Assembly (NCBI GenBank): GCA_910577685.1
Contig: CAJTOH010000003.1
Coordinates: forward strand, 77,911-141,910
Reading direction: 5' to 3'
Length of the DNA stretch: 64,000 bases
Source of the DNA: an uncultured Dorea sp.
Lineage (GTDB): Bacteria; Bacillota; Clostridia; Lachnospirales; Lachnospiraceae
Made by a program: the position numbers and the translations under genes. Shown here piece by piece: positions 50,093-57,690 of this stretch. How positions within the stretch are numbered: position 1 is the first letter of the stretch; each line of letters opens with the position of its first letter. Below the pieces are notes generated by a model. That model saw nothing but the letters and a program-made list of their open reading frames with translations, searched no databases and was not told the origin of the DNA.

Positions 50093-53056
50093 ATGAGAGG
50101 TAAAAGAAAATTATTTTTTATGTTTCTGGTATTCTGCTTTATGGCGGCTCTGCGGTCAGAAACGGCATTGGCGGCCAACAAACCGATCTATGTAAACGGG
50201 AAAAATATCCTGTCGACTCCAGACTACCAGATTCCCTGCGGAACCGGTACGGCGACTTATGATCCTGTCGCAAAGGTTCTAAGGCTTGACAATGCAGAAA
50301 TCACTGAAAATTCCGGCAACAAGCCTTTAATCGATGGAATTCAAACTGAGGAAACCGGCGTGGTCATTGAATTAATTGGGGAGAATACGATCAACGCACA
50401 TTCCGGGATTTACAGTAAAGAGCCGTTGACTATAAGGGGGATTGAGGGAGGAAAGCTCTTGATCCATATAGAGCAGGCTGCTTCGCTTTCCGTAATTCCC
50501 TGTAAAGGAATCGGTGTTGACTTGGGCGGATTGACCATCGAGGATGCCGACCTGCAGGTTGAAGTTGGCCAAATGAGGGATGCCAGCGCATATGCAATCT
50601 ATTCTACGGGCGGCGACAATCTGATCAATAATTCTAAGATAAAGATCGCCATGCAGGTGCCCGGAAATGACGATATGGGATGTATGGGTATCAATTTATC
50701 GGGGTCAACCTCCTTTACAATCAATGATACGAGCATTGCCATGGAATCGCTGGATACAGGAATTTCTTTTGCTGGAAAATTAAGTATCTCCGGAAGCGCC
50801 CTAACGATCAAAGACGCAACTGAGTATGCCGTTGTGGCCGGACAAACAGAGATTTTAAACGGTTCTGAATTAAATATCTCGTCGCAAAGCGGTCAGGCGC
50901 TGCAGGCGGCCGGACAAAAGGTAACGATATCTCATTCTTCTGTCAATCTGGTATCGACGCAATCAAGCGCGATGTTCTGCAACGATATTGAGATTATAGA
51001 TTCTTCGGAACTGGCGGCAAAAGGTAATAGGTTTTCCTTATCCGTGGGTAACGATACTGTTATTAGGAATTCTTATGTAGACGCCGTGGGAGAAAATGAT
51101 GTGGGCATATACTGTAAAGGTTCGGCGGAGATTACGGATTCCGAGGTTAAATCGCTCTCGGAGAAGGAACTGGGCGGTTTTCGTGTTTTAGGAGACATTA
51201 CCATAAAGGATTCGGATATCACCTCATCTGGCAATTCCGATAACGACAGCATTTATGCCGGAGGCAGTATTTCCATTACCGGAGGCACGACGGAGATCGG
51301 AACAGGGAGTATCTCTTCCGGAAAGGATATTTATATAGGAGGAGTTATCTCCTCAAACGGAGTCCCGTCTTATGATAACATTAAGAATGATTCCGGGGAT
51401 TTGTCATACTTAGAGGCAGACTACAGTAAGGTAGATTCTGCAGCTAAGAAGGCACAAGCGCTTGACGGGAAAGATTATACCAATTTTGTAGCGGTAGAGG
51501 AAGCTTTAGAAGCAGCAGACAAGGGAAGGCCTTTGCCTTTCTGGGAGCAGGATGTAGTGGACGGATATGCCGATGCAATCGAAAAGGCTCTGGCGTCTTT
51601 GGTTCCGGTTCCGCCTCCGGGATCGATTACATATGAGGTAGTCGAAGGTGCAAATCAGATAGTTATAAAAGGAGAAAATGAGGGAGTAACCCTTAAAATC
51701 GACGGAGAATTAGAGAAGTTAGTCAGCGTCTATGTGGACGGAGAAGAAGTGGGAAAGGAACACTATACGGCGACAACCGGCTCCACAATTATAACATTTA
51801 CTCCTGCATACATCCAAACACTGGCAGTAGGTGCTCATAAAGTCAAGGTAGAGTATAAGGATGGAGAGGCGCAGACGACTTTGACAATAAAGGAAAAAGA
51901 AGAAACCGAAGAGCCGCCGTCAGGAGAGAAAACATATGAGGTAATCGAAGGCGCAAATCAGACGGTTATAAAAGGAGAAAATAAGGGAGTAACCCTTAAA
52001 ATCGACGGAGAATTAGAGAAGTTAGTCAGTATCTATGTGGACGGAGAAGAAGTGGAAAAGGAACACTATACGGCGACAACCGGTTCCACAATCATAACAT
52101 TTACTCCCGTATACATCCAAACACTGGCAGTAGGTACTCATAATGTTAAGGTAGAGTATAAGGATGGAGAGGCGCAGACGACTTTGACAATAAAGGAAAA
52201 AGAAGAGACCGAAGAGCCGCCGTCAGGAGAGAAAACATATGAGGTAATCGAAGGCGCAAATCAGACGGTTATAAAAGGAGAAAATAAGGGAGTAACCCTT
52301 AAAATCGACGGGGAATTAGAGAAGTTAGTCAGCGTCTATGTGGACGGAGAAGAAGTGGAAAAGGAACGCTATACGGCGACAACCGGCTCCACAATCATAA
52401 CATTTACCCCCGCATACATCCAAACACTAGCAGTAGGAGTTCATAAAGTCAAGGTAGAGTATAAGGACGGAGAGGCGCAGACGACTTTGACAATAAAGGA
52501 AAAAGAAGAAACCGAAGAGCCGCCGTCAGGAGAGAAAACATATGAGATAATCGAAGGCGCAGATCAGACAATGATAAAAGATGATAATAAGGCAGTAACC
52601 CTTAAAATCGACGGAGATTTAGACAAGTTTGTAAGCGTCTTCATAGATGGCAAAGAAGTGGGGAAGGAACACTATACGGCAGTATCCGGCTCCACAATCA
52701 TTACCTTCAACTCCGAATATATACGGACGCTGTCTGTCGGAGTCCATACGGTCAGGGTTCAATTTACAGACGGTGTGGTACAGACGACCTTGACAATGAA
52801 GGAAAAGGAAGAAACCGAAGAACCGCCGAACAGACCGGGAGGAGAGCCGTCGGGTAAGCCTGATAATAAGCCGTCAGATAAACCTCAGGACGGTTCCGAT
52901 AAAAAGCCGTCGACGCAGGTACAGAATACGAAAGACGCGAACCAAAAATCTCCTCAAACAGGAGACGGTTCTCCCAATATATGGTTGTTCATCCTGCTGT
53001 TTTCTTTCATCATTATTCTTACCGCAAGAAGGTCAGGGCAAAGAGAAATAAATTAA
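50093..53056 (+). CDS. Sortase-anchored surface protein with tandem repeats
   Basis: GAAAGG lies upstream of ATG 50093 (MRGKRKLFFMFLVFCFMAAL), a signal peptide cleaved near TALAA. The 987-residue protein has a beta-helix-like carbohydrate-binding region (IYVNGKNILSTPDYQIPCGT, then many SxITxSDxxI strands to about 430), a helical FIVAR-like part (DYSKVDSAAKKAQALDGKDY), four 101-residue repeats (from about residues 513, 614, 715 and 816), a Pro/Lys-rich spacer, and SPQTGDG plus a hydrophobic segment and RRSGQREIN. SPQTG is a sortase motif variant. It is likely a cell-wall adhesin or glycan binder. Confidence 0.85.
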   Translation: MRGKRKLFFMFLVFCFMAALRSETALAANKPIYVNGKNILSTPDYQIPCGTGTATYDPVAKVLRLDNAEITENSGNKPLIDGIQTEETGVVIELIGENTINAHSGIYSKEPLTIRGIEGGKLLIHIEQAASLSVIPCKGIGVDLGGLTIEDADLQVEVGQMRDASAYAIYSTGGDNLINNSKIKIAMQVPGNDDMGCMGINLSGSTSFTINDTSIAMESLDTGISFAGKLSISGSALTIKDATEYAVVAGQTEILNGSELNISSQSGQALQAAGQKVTISHSSVNLVSTQSSAMFCNDIEIIDSSELAAKGNRFSLSVGNDTVIRNSYVDAVGENDVGIYCKGSAEITDSEVKSLSEKELGGFRVLGDITIKDSDITSSGNSDNDSIYAGGSISITGGTTEIGTGSISSGKDIYIGGVISSNGVPSYDNIKNDSGDLSYLEADYSKVDSAAKKAQALDGKDYTNFVAVEEALEAADKGRPLPFWEQDVVDGYADAIEKALASLVPVPPPGSITYEVVEGANQIVIKGENEGVTLKIDGELEKLVSVYVDGEEVGKEHYTATTGSTIITFTPAYIQTLAVGAHKVKVEYKDGEAQTTLTIKEKEETEEPPSGEKTYEVIEGANQTVIKGENKGVTLKIDGELEKLVSIYVDGEEVEKEHYTATTGSTIITFTPVYIQTLAVGTHNVKVEYKDGEAQTTLTIKEKEETEEPPSGEKTYEVIEGANQTVIKGENKGVTLKIDGELEKLVSVYVDGEEVEKERYTATTGSTIITFTPAYIQTLAVGVHKVKVEYKDGEAQTTLTIKEKEETEEPPSGEKTYEIIEGADQTMIKDDNKAVTLKIDGDLDKFVSVFIDGKEVGKEHYTAVSGSTIITFNSEYIRTLSVGVHTVRVQFTDGVVQTTLTMKEKEETEEPPNRPGGEPSGKPDNKPSDKPQDGSDKKPSTQVQNTKDANQKSPQTGDGSPNIWLFILLFSFIIILTARRSGQREIN
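51629..52840 (+). repeat. Tandem 303-bp coding repeats
   Basis: Four in-frame units begin at 51629, 51932, 52235 and 52538. Units 1-3 are nearly identical in DNA; unit 4 is diverged (for example LDKFVSVFIDGKEV in place of LEKLVSVYVDGEEV). The repeat phase is conserved at exactly 303 bp, so copy number can change by homologous recombination without frameshift. Confidence 0.95.
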
Positions 53057-53092
53057 TAGATAATCTTTGGTTTTAAATTTCATCGGATCAAA

Positions 53093-53132
53093 AAAACGGA
53101 GAGCAGGGGATCTATCCCTGACTCTCCGTTTT
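53093..53132. terminator. Bidirectional terminator between convergent genes
   Basis: AAAACGGAGAG...CTCTCCGTTTT with an inner CAGGG/CCCTG stem; T and A runs on both sides serve the surface-protein gene and the kinase gene. Confidence 0.85.
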
Positions 53133-53143
53133 GCAATTAAGGA

Positions 53144-54052
53144 TTATCTGGTAATTACTGCCGATCGGAAACTTTTGTGGAATTCAGATATTGTTTTATA
53201 CCGTTTTTCCCTATCAAGTTCCACTGCCCGCAGCGTTGAAAAATAGGCTTCTTTTCCCAAGCTCCATCTTTCTTCGGGGCAGGGCATGAATCTATTGTCT
53301 GTGTATCTGCGGCTGATTTCCCCGGAGGTAAATGTGCCGAAGAAATCAAAAATCATAGCTCCAAGTGTGTAAACATTTGTAATCTCGTCGACTGCAGCGT
53401 CCATGATATACTCTTCCGGCGCTTTCAGCCTCTTCGTTCCCCAATATTCCTCGCCCATATCATTGACGGCGGGCTGCTTACGGAACAGGTCAATGTCGCA
53501 TACCGTCATCTTATCTGTCTCAAAATCATAGATCAGACTCCCGTCATAAAAATCCACCGCAACATAACGATTCTCTGCGACGGTTTCCAGAAAAGAAAAA
53601 ATGTCTTCTATCGCCGCCAGTTTCCGCTCGGCCGGAAGCTCCCGGAACCTTGCGGCAGGGCTTAGGATATCAGGATTTTTTTCGTACTTTTCAAAATTCC
53701 AATAATCAAACAGGCATCCGCCCTCAACCCATCGGAATACTGCGGCATAATAGTCCTGATACGGATAGTGTTCCAATAATTCCACCAGATTCGGATGCTT
53801 TAATATCTGGTACATCTTTACCGCGCTTTTTAGCGTTTCTACGGATTCCTCCGGTGAAATCTCTGCGTCAATAGTATCCACGCCGGCTATTTTAATAAAA
53901 TACTTATTCGCGCCGTCTGCAACGCCAAAGGAGATACATCCGGAACCTGTCTCGTCAATAACTGAGAATACGGTTCCATACTTTTTGATCCAGGTCAAAT
54001 CATGATGTGTTTTGAGCCGGAACCTTACTTTATCAATTTCATATACGACCAT
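53144..54052 (-). CDS. Atypical eukaryotic-like protein kinase
   Basis: MVVYEIDKVRFRLKTHHDLT at 54052 has GGAGG six bases upstream. The 302-residue protein shows a kinase-like plan: a beta-lobe with NKYFIKIAGVDT (Lys), helix C region ESVETLKSAVKMYQIL, hinge YYAAVFRWVEGGCLFDYW, catalytic loop YVAVDFYDGSLIYD in place of HRDLKPxN, KMTVCDIDLFRK in place of DFG, and APEEYIMDAAVDEITNVYTL resembling the APE-helix F region. No membrane segment. Variant loops leave activity open, but Asp, Asn-like and metal positions are present. Divergent from the recombinase gene. Confidence 0.75.
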   Translation of the reverse strand: MVVYEIDKVRFRLKTHHDLTWIKKYGTVFSVIDETGSGCISFGVADGANKYFIKIAGVDTIDAEISPEESVETLKSAVKMYQILKHPNLVELLEHYPYQDYYAAVFRWVEGGCLFDYWNFEKYEKNPDILSPAARFRELPAERKLAAIEDIFSFLETVAENRYVAVDFYDGSLIYDFETDKMTVCDIDLFRKQPAVNDMGEEYWGTKRLKAPEEYIMDAAVDEITNVYTLGAMIFDFFGTFTSGEISRRYTDNRFMPCPEERWSLGKEAYFSTLRAVELDREKRYKTISEFHKSFRSAVITR

Positions 54053-54338
54053 ACTTTTCCTCCATCTCAAAGAGGGTTATTGTACAGTCACCCTCTTTGT
54101 CTCATTGTTTCTGTTTAAAGTGACATGAACATTTTTCATCATAAACAATCATCTCCTCTCTTGGCATTATTTAATGCTTCATGGGACAGTATACATGTTT
54201 ATACGCCGCTTGGCAACCTTTATTGAAGAGGTTTTTACTGTTACTAAAAATACCGGTTACCTTGAAAAAATAAGTATAACCGGCGTCGTACAAGGTACAA
54301 TACATGATAGTTATAATTTCAGTTTAGGAGGATAAGAT

Positions 54339-55190
54339 ATGAAGAAGAAAAAATATGCATTAACCATACGGAATATTAAGGATTACCTTGCCGATCTGGC
54401 CGAGCAGGAACGAGCCGGGGCAACGATTCGGAAATACAGCCATGATTTGAACGTCCTGCTGGAATATATGGCAGATAAACCGCTTACTAAGACCGCACTG
54501 ATTGAATGGAAAGAACAGCTTGTAAAGGTTTATGCTCCCGCATCGGTCAACTCCATGGTGGCAGCAGTCAACGGGTTTTTCAATTTTATGGGGTGGAGGG
54601 AACTAAGAGTAAAACCTTTGAAGATTCAAAAGACACTGTTTGCGGACGAAAATCAGGAACTTTCCCGGGACGAGTACATCCGTCTGGTGAGAGCTGCCGA
54701 AGTTAAGAAAAATGAGCGCTTATCCCTGGCGATCCAGACGATCTGCGCTACCGGAATCCGGGTGAGCGAGCTGAAATTCGTCACCGTCAAGGCGGTTCGG
54801 ACCGGACGCACCGAGGTCAGCAACAAGGGGAAGCGCAGAATGGTATTCCTGCCTGAGAAGCTCTGCCGTCTGCTGAAAAAATATCTGCAAAAACAAAAAA
54901 GGACGAAGGGACCGGTATTCACGACGAAAAAGGGAAATCCGCTGGATCGTTCTAATATCTGGCGCGATATGAAAGCTCTGTGCAAAAGCGCGGGAGTGAA
55001 TCCGGATAAAGTATTCCCTCACAACCTTCGTCATCTATTCGCACGCACCTTCTATTCCGTAGAGAAAGACCTTTCCCGGTTGGCAGATATTCTGGGCCAT
55101 TCCAATGTGGCACCCACCCGCATCTATACGATGGAGAGCGGCTGCGTCCATATAAAGCAATTGAACCGCTTGGAATTAGTGACAACATAA
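54339..55190 (+). CDS. Tyrosine recombinase (candidate invertase of the adjacent switch)
   Basis: AGGAGG precedes ATG 54339. The 283-residue protein has an N-terminal SAM-like core-binding domain (IKDYLADLAEQERAGATIRK, PASVNSMVAAVNGFFNFMGW) and a catalytic domain with all expected residues: Arg141 in GIRVSEL, Lys near SNKGKRR, His228/Arg231 in HNLRHLFA, His254 in ILGHSN and nucleophile Tyr263 in RIYTME. It is the size of XerC/D and of phase-variation invertases. Its stop codon lies inside the left 24-bp inverted site of the switch downstream. The upstream gap 54071-54338 holds an ACCGGTTA/TAACCGG palindrome and a TATAAT near 54311. Confidence 0.9.
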   Translation: MKKKKYALTIRNIKDYLADLAEQERAGATIRKYSHDLNVLLEYMADKPLTKTALIEWKEQLVKVYAPASVNSMVAAVNGFFNFMGWRELRVKPLKIQKTLFADENQELSRDEYIRLVRAAEVKKNERLSLAIQTICATGIRVSELKFVTVKAVRTGRTEVSNKGKRRMVFLPEKLCRLLKKYLQKQKRTKGPVFTTKKGNPLDRSNIWRDMKALCKSAGVNPDKVFPHNLRHLFARTFYSVEKDLSRLADILGHSNVAPTRIYTMESGCVHIKQLNRLELVTT

Positions 55191-55205
55191 TTTTCATTAT
55201 GTTGT
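55182..55205 (+). repeat. Left inverted recombination site (24 bp)
   Basis: Arms ACAACATA and TATGTTGT are themselves palindromic around the centre ATTTTCAT (55190-55197). The site contains the recombinase stop codon TAA (55188-55190). It matches the reverse complement of 55484-55507 at 22 of 24 positions, including the entire 8-bp centre. Confidence 0.8.
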
Positions 55206-55290
55206 AAAATTTCTGAATTTGACCGTAACAAGCAGCTTTTCTAATATTATATACTTTGTTAAATTTGGAAATCCGTTCCTTTGGCAGTTA

Positions 55291-55354
55291 AAAAAGTACA
55301 AAAAGCAGACCGGTTAAAAATTACATTTTCCCCGGTCTGCTTTTTGTACTTTTT
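55291..55354. terminator. Long bidirectional terminator inside the invertible segment
   Basis: Perfect 23-bp arms (55291-55313 and 55332-55354, core GTACAAAAAGCAGACCGG) with A and T runs at the ends and an 18-base loop. It would work in either orientation and insulate recombinase and downstream transcription. Confidence 0.9.
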
Positions 55355-55428
55355 TGGTAATTGTGAATAAATATACTCCCTGTTTTATGTACTTTTTTGA
55401 CTTCAAATTACATTTAACATTTTGGCGA

Positions 55429-55457
55429 TTGACTTGAAATATTAAATCAAATATAAT
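55429..55457 (+). promoter_or_regulatory. Consensus sigma-A promoter in the switch (currently ON)
   Basis: TTGACT (55429-55434) and TATAAT (55452-55457) with a 17-bp spacer, 72 bases before the c-di-GMP gene start. This is the best promoter match in the neighbourhood. Confidence 0.85.
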
Positions 55458-55483
55458 GTTCCATAGTTATATTCGCTTAGAAT

Positions 55484-55507
55484 ACAACGTAATGAAAATC
55501 ATGTTGT
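55484..55507 (-). repeat. Right inverted recombination site (24 bp)
   Basis: Arms ACAACGTA and TCATGTTGT flank the centre ATGAAAAT (55492-55499), the exact reverse complement of the left site's centre. The ribosome binding site and start of the next gene lie outside, so inversion changes only the promoter. Confidence 0.8.
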
Positions 55508-55528
55508 AAATAGGTAGGAGCAGATAGT

Positions 55529-57631
55529 ATGTACGACAATAATTTATTAAGAATTATGAATGATGCAAACGATGATACCGTTTATCTGGCAGATATTAAT
55601 ACGCATGAGCTTTTATATCTAAGTCCGGCGGCCTGCAAAGCTGTCGGTTTGACCTCGGCGTCAGGCTATCAGGGCAAACCGTGCTACAAAGTTTTACAGG
55701 GCTTAGACGCGCCGTGTCCGTTTTGCACCAATCACCTTTTGACGGAAACCGAATTTTACATCTGGGAACATGACAATGAAGCGTTAGGAAGGCGTTACTT
55801 ACTGCGGGACCGGCTGGTCCATTATCAGGGACGGCTTGTACGGATGGAGATCGCTGCGGATATTACTGATCGAGGCGGGGGTATTAAGCGGCAATTCGCC
55901 GATGAAGCGATAATTAATTGTATTCACCAGTTAGGCAATTTTGATGATCCGGATCTTGCGATCAATCATTGTCTTGCGCAAATTGGAATATTCTATAAAG
56001 CGGACTGCGTGCATATCTATGAAATGAATCGAGAGGAGAAAACGTTTGTTTCCACTTATGGATGGAACAGTCAGGAAATATGTGTACCAAATACGCAAAA
56101 ATATTCTTTTCCTTCTGCCGGGAGCTGCGTGGAATCGAATAACGAAGCAGGATTTCTGTGCATTAGCGCAGATGATAGAAAGGCCGGCAAACATTCTTTG
56201 GAATACCGGATATTACAGGCTCAAGGAGCAAAAAAAATGATTGCCGTTCCGCTGATTGACCGGCTCGGCGCGGTTATTGGATTACTTGGCGTGACCGGCC
56301 CGCAGGATAATACAAATGCCCCGAAGCTGGTCCGGACGCTTTCCCGTTTTGTCATAGACAGACTGGAAAAGCGCGCCTTGCTGTACCGGTTGGATATGCT
56401 GACTTATCACGACAGCATGACGGGCCTGTACAACCGTAAACGATATATTGAGCGCATCCGGGAATTGAAGGAAGCTTCGCTTTCCTGTCTGGGAGTGGTA
56501 TGCATATGCATTGATAAATTAAAGAATATTAACAGCACATACGGCCAGTCCTACGGCGACAGGATGCTGATACGGACTGCGAACATCTTAAACGGTATCT
56601 GTCCCGGCGACGCCTATCGGATTAGCGGAGATATGTTTGCGGGATTCTTTCCGGATATAGGCAGAGAAGATTTTCAATGTTTAGTAGAACAACTGAAAGC
56701 GTCCGTAAATGTTAAAGATACTTTACACATTTCCATCGGGACTAAGTGGTCGCCGGGGGAAATCGACGTAACGGAACAGATAATAGACGCGGAAAATCTA
56801 ATGGGAATGTATAAGCAATCCTACTACGTCTCCACACGCGCCGACAAGGATGCCTATTGTTCAAAATTAAAGAATAAACTGATCGAGGAAATAAAAAACG
56901 GAAAGTTTACGGTATTACTGCAGCCTAAGATACATCTGAAAACAGGCAAAGTAACCGGAGCGGAAGCGTTGGTTAGAAAGTCAGGAACTTCCGGGGAAAT
57001 AATTTCTCCCGCAATGTTCATTCCCATTTATGAAAAAGAAGGAATAGTCCAACTCATCGACTACTATGTTCTGGAAACCGTCTGCCGGACAATGAGGGAC
57101 CGGATATCTTCAAAAAAGAGTTTTCCCCTGACCTCAGTCAACTTCTCCCGCATTACAATAATGGACGAAGGTTTTGTGGAAAATATATGTAATATTCTAA
57201 AGCGTTACGGAATATCTCCTAATATGATCGAGGTAGAAATGACGGAACGTATGACAGAAACAGATCTGCAGGTTTTGGCAGCATTGGTGAAGCAGCTTCG
57301 CGGCATTGGATTTACGGTATCGCTGGACGACTTCGGTACGGAATATTCCAACCTTGCAACCTTAGCGTCGATTGATTTTGATACGATTAAAATTGACAAA
57401 AGCATGGTGGATCATATTGTAACAAATGAGAACGCGCGCGTTATAGTGGAGCATGCGATTCAAATGGGCAAGGCGTTGGATCAGACGGAATTAGTGGCGG
57501 AAGGAATAGAAACTTATGAACAGCTCCATACGCTAAAGCAGCTTAATTGCGACGTAGGGCAGGGATATTATTTTTCAAAGCCGCTTACTATCTCCGAATT
57601 TTGCCAGCGGTATTTACACACAGACGATTGA
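55529..57631 (+). CDS. PAS-GAF-GGDEF-EAL c-di-GMP phosphodiesterase
   Basis: AGGAG precedes ATG 55529. The 700-residue cytoplasmic protein has PAS (VYLADINTHELLYLSPAACK, with CPFC), GAF (about 130-285), GGDEF (about 290-430; MTGLYNRKRYIERIRELKEA) and EAL (about 445-695). The GGDEF signature is degenerate (RISGDMFAGFF), so cyclase activity is unlikely. The EAL domain keeps GAEALVRKS, the Asn in VNFSRIT, EVEMTER, SLDDFGTEYSNLATLASID, KIDKSMV and VAEGIETYEQ, so c-di-GMP hydrolysis is expected. Its only promoter is in the invertible segment. The chemoreceptor gene follows after 59 bases. Confidence 0.92.
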   Translation: MYDNNLLRIMNDANDDTVYLADINTHELLYLSPAACKAVGLTSASGYQGKPCYKVLQGLDAPCPFCTNHLLTETEFYIWEHDNEALGRRYLLRDRLVHYQGRLVRMEIAADITDRGGGIKRQFADEAIINCIHQLGNFDDPDLAINHCLAQIGIFYKADCVHIYEMNREEKTFVSTYGWNSQEICVPNTQKYSFPSAGSCVESNNEAGFLCISADDRKAGKHSLEYRILQAQGAKKMIAVPLIDRLGAVIGLLGVTGPQDNTNAPKLVRTLSRFVIDRLEKRALLYRLDMLTYHDSMTGLYNRKRYIERIRELKEASLSCLGVVCICIDKLKNINSTYGQSYGDRMLIRTANILNGICPGDAYRISGDMFAGFFPDIGREDFQCLVEQLKASVNVKDTLHISIGTKWSPGEIDVTEQIIDAENLMGMYKQSYYVSTRADKDAYCSKLKNKLIEEIKNGKFTVLLQPKIHLKTGKVTGAEALVRKSGTSGEIISPAMFIPIYEKEGIVQLIDYYVLETVCRTMRDRISSKKSFPLTSVNFSRITIMDEGFVENICNILKRYGISPNMIEVEMTERMTETDLQVLAALVKQLRGIGFTVSLDDFGTEYSNLATLASIDFDTIKIDKSMVDHIVTNENARVIVEHAIQMGKALDQTELVAEGIETYEQLHTLKQLNCDVGQGYYFSKPLTISEFCQRYLHTDD

Positions 57632-57690
57632 TAAGATTAACCATTAAAAAACAGAAATTAAGCGTAATTAGAAAAGGAGAATAATGAGTA

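Larger units (their letters stand above)
55206..55483. promoter_or_regulatory. Candidate invertible promoter segment
   Basis: The 278-bp segment between the two sites contains no gene. It holds a 23-bp-arm terminator (55291-55354) and a consensus promoter pointing right (55429-55457). A TATAAT on the minus strand (55246-55251) with a poor -35 points left. In the orientation given, the promoter reads into the c-di-GMP gene; inversion would aim it at the recombinase 3' end and leave the gene behind the terminator. Confidence 0.75.

Noticed and set aside
51629..52840. Regular repeats considered as a CRISPR array or satellite
   Set aside because: The 303-bp units are in-frame protein domains of one open gene with no spacers.
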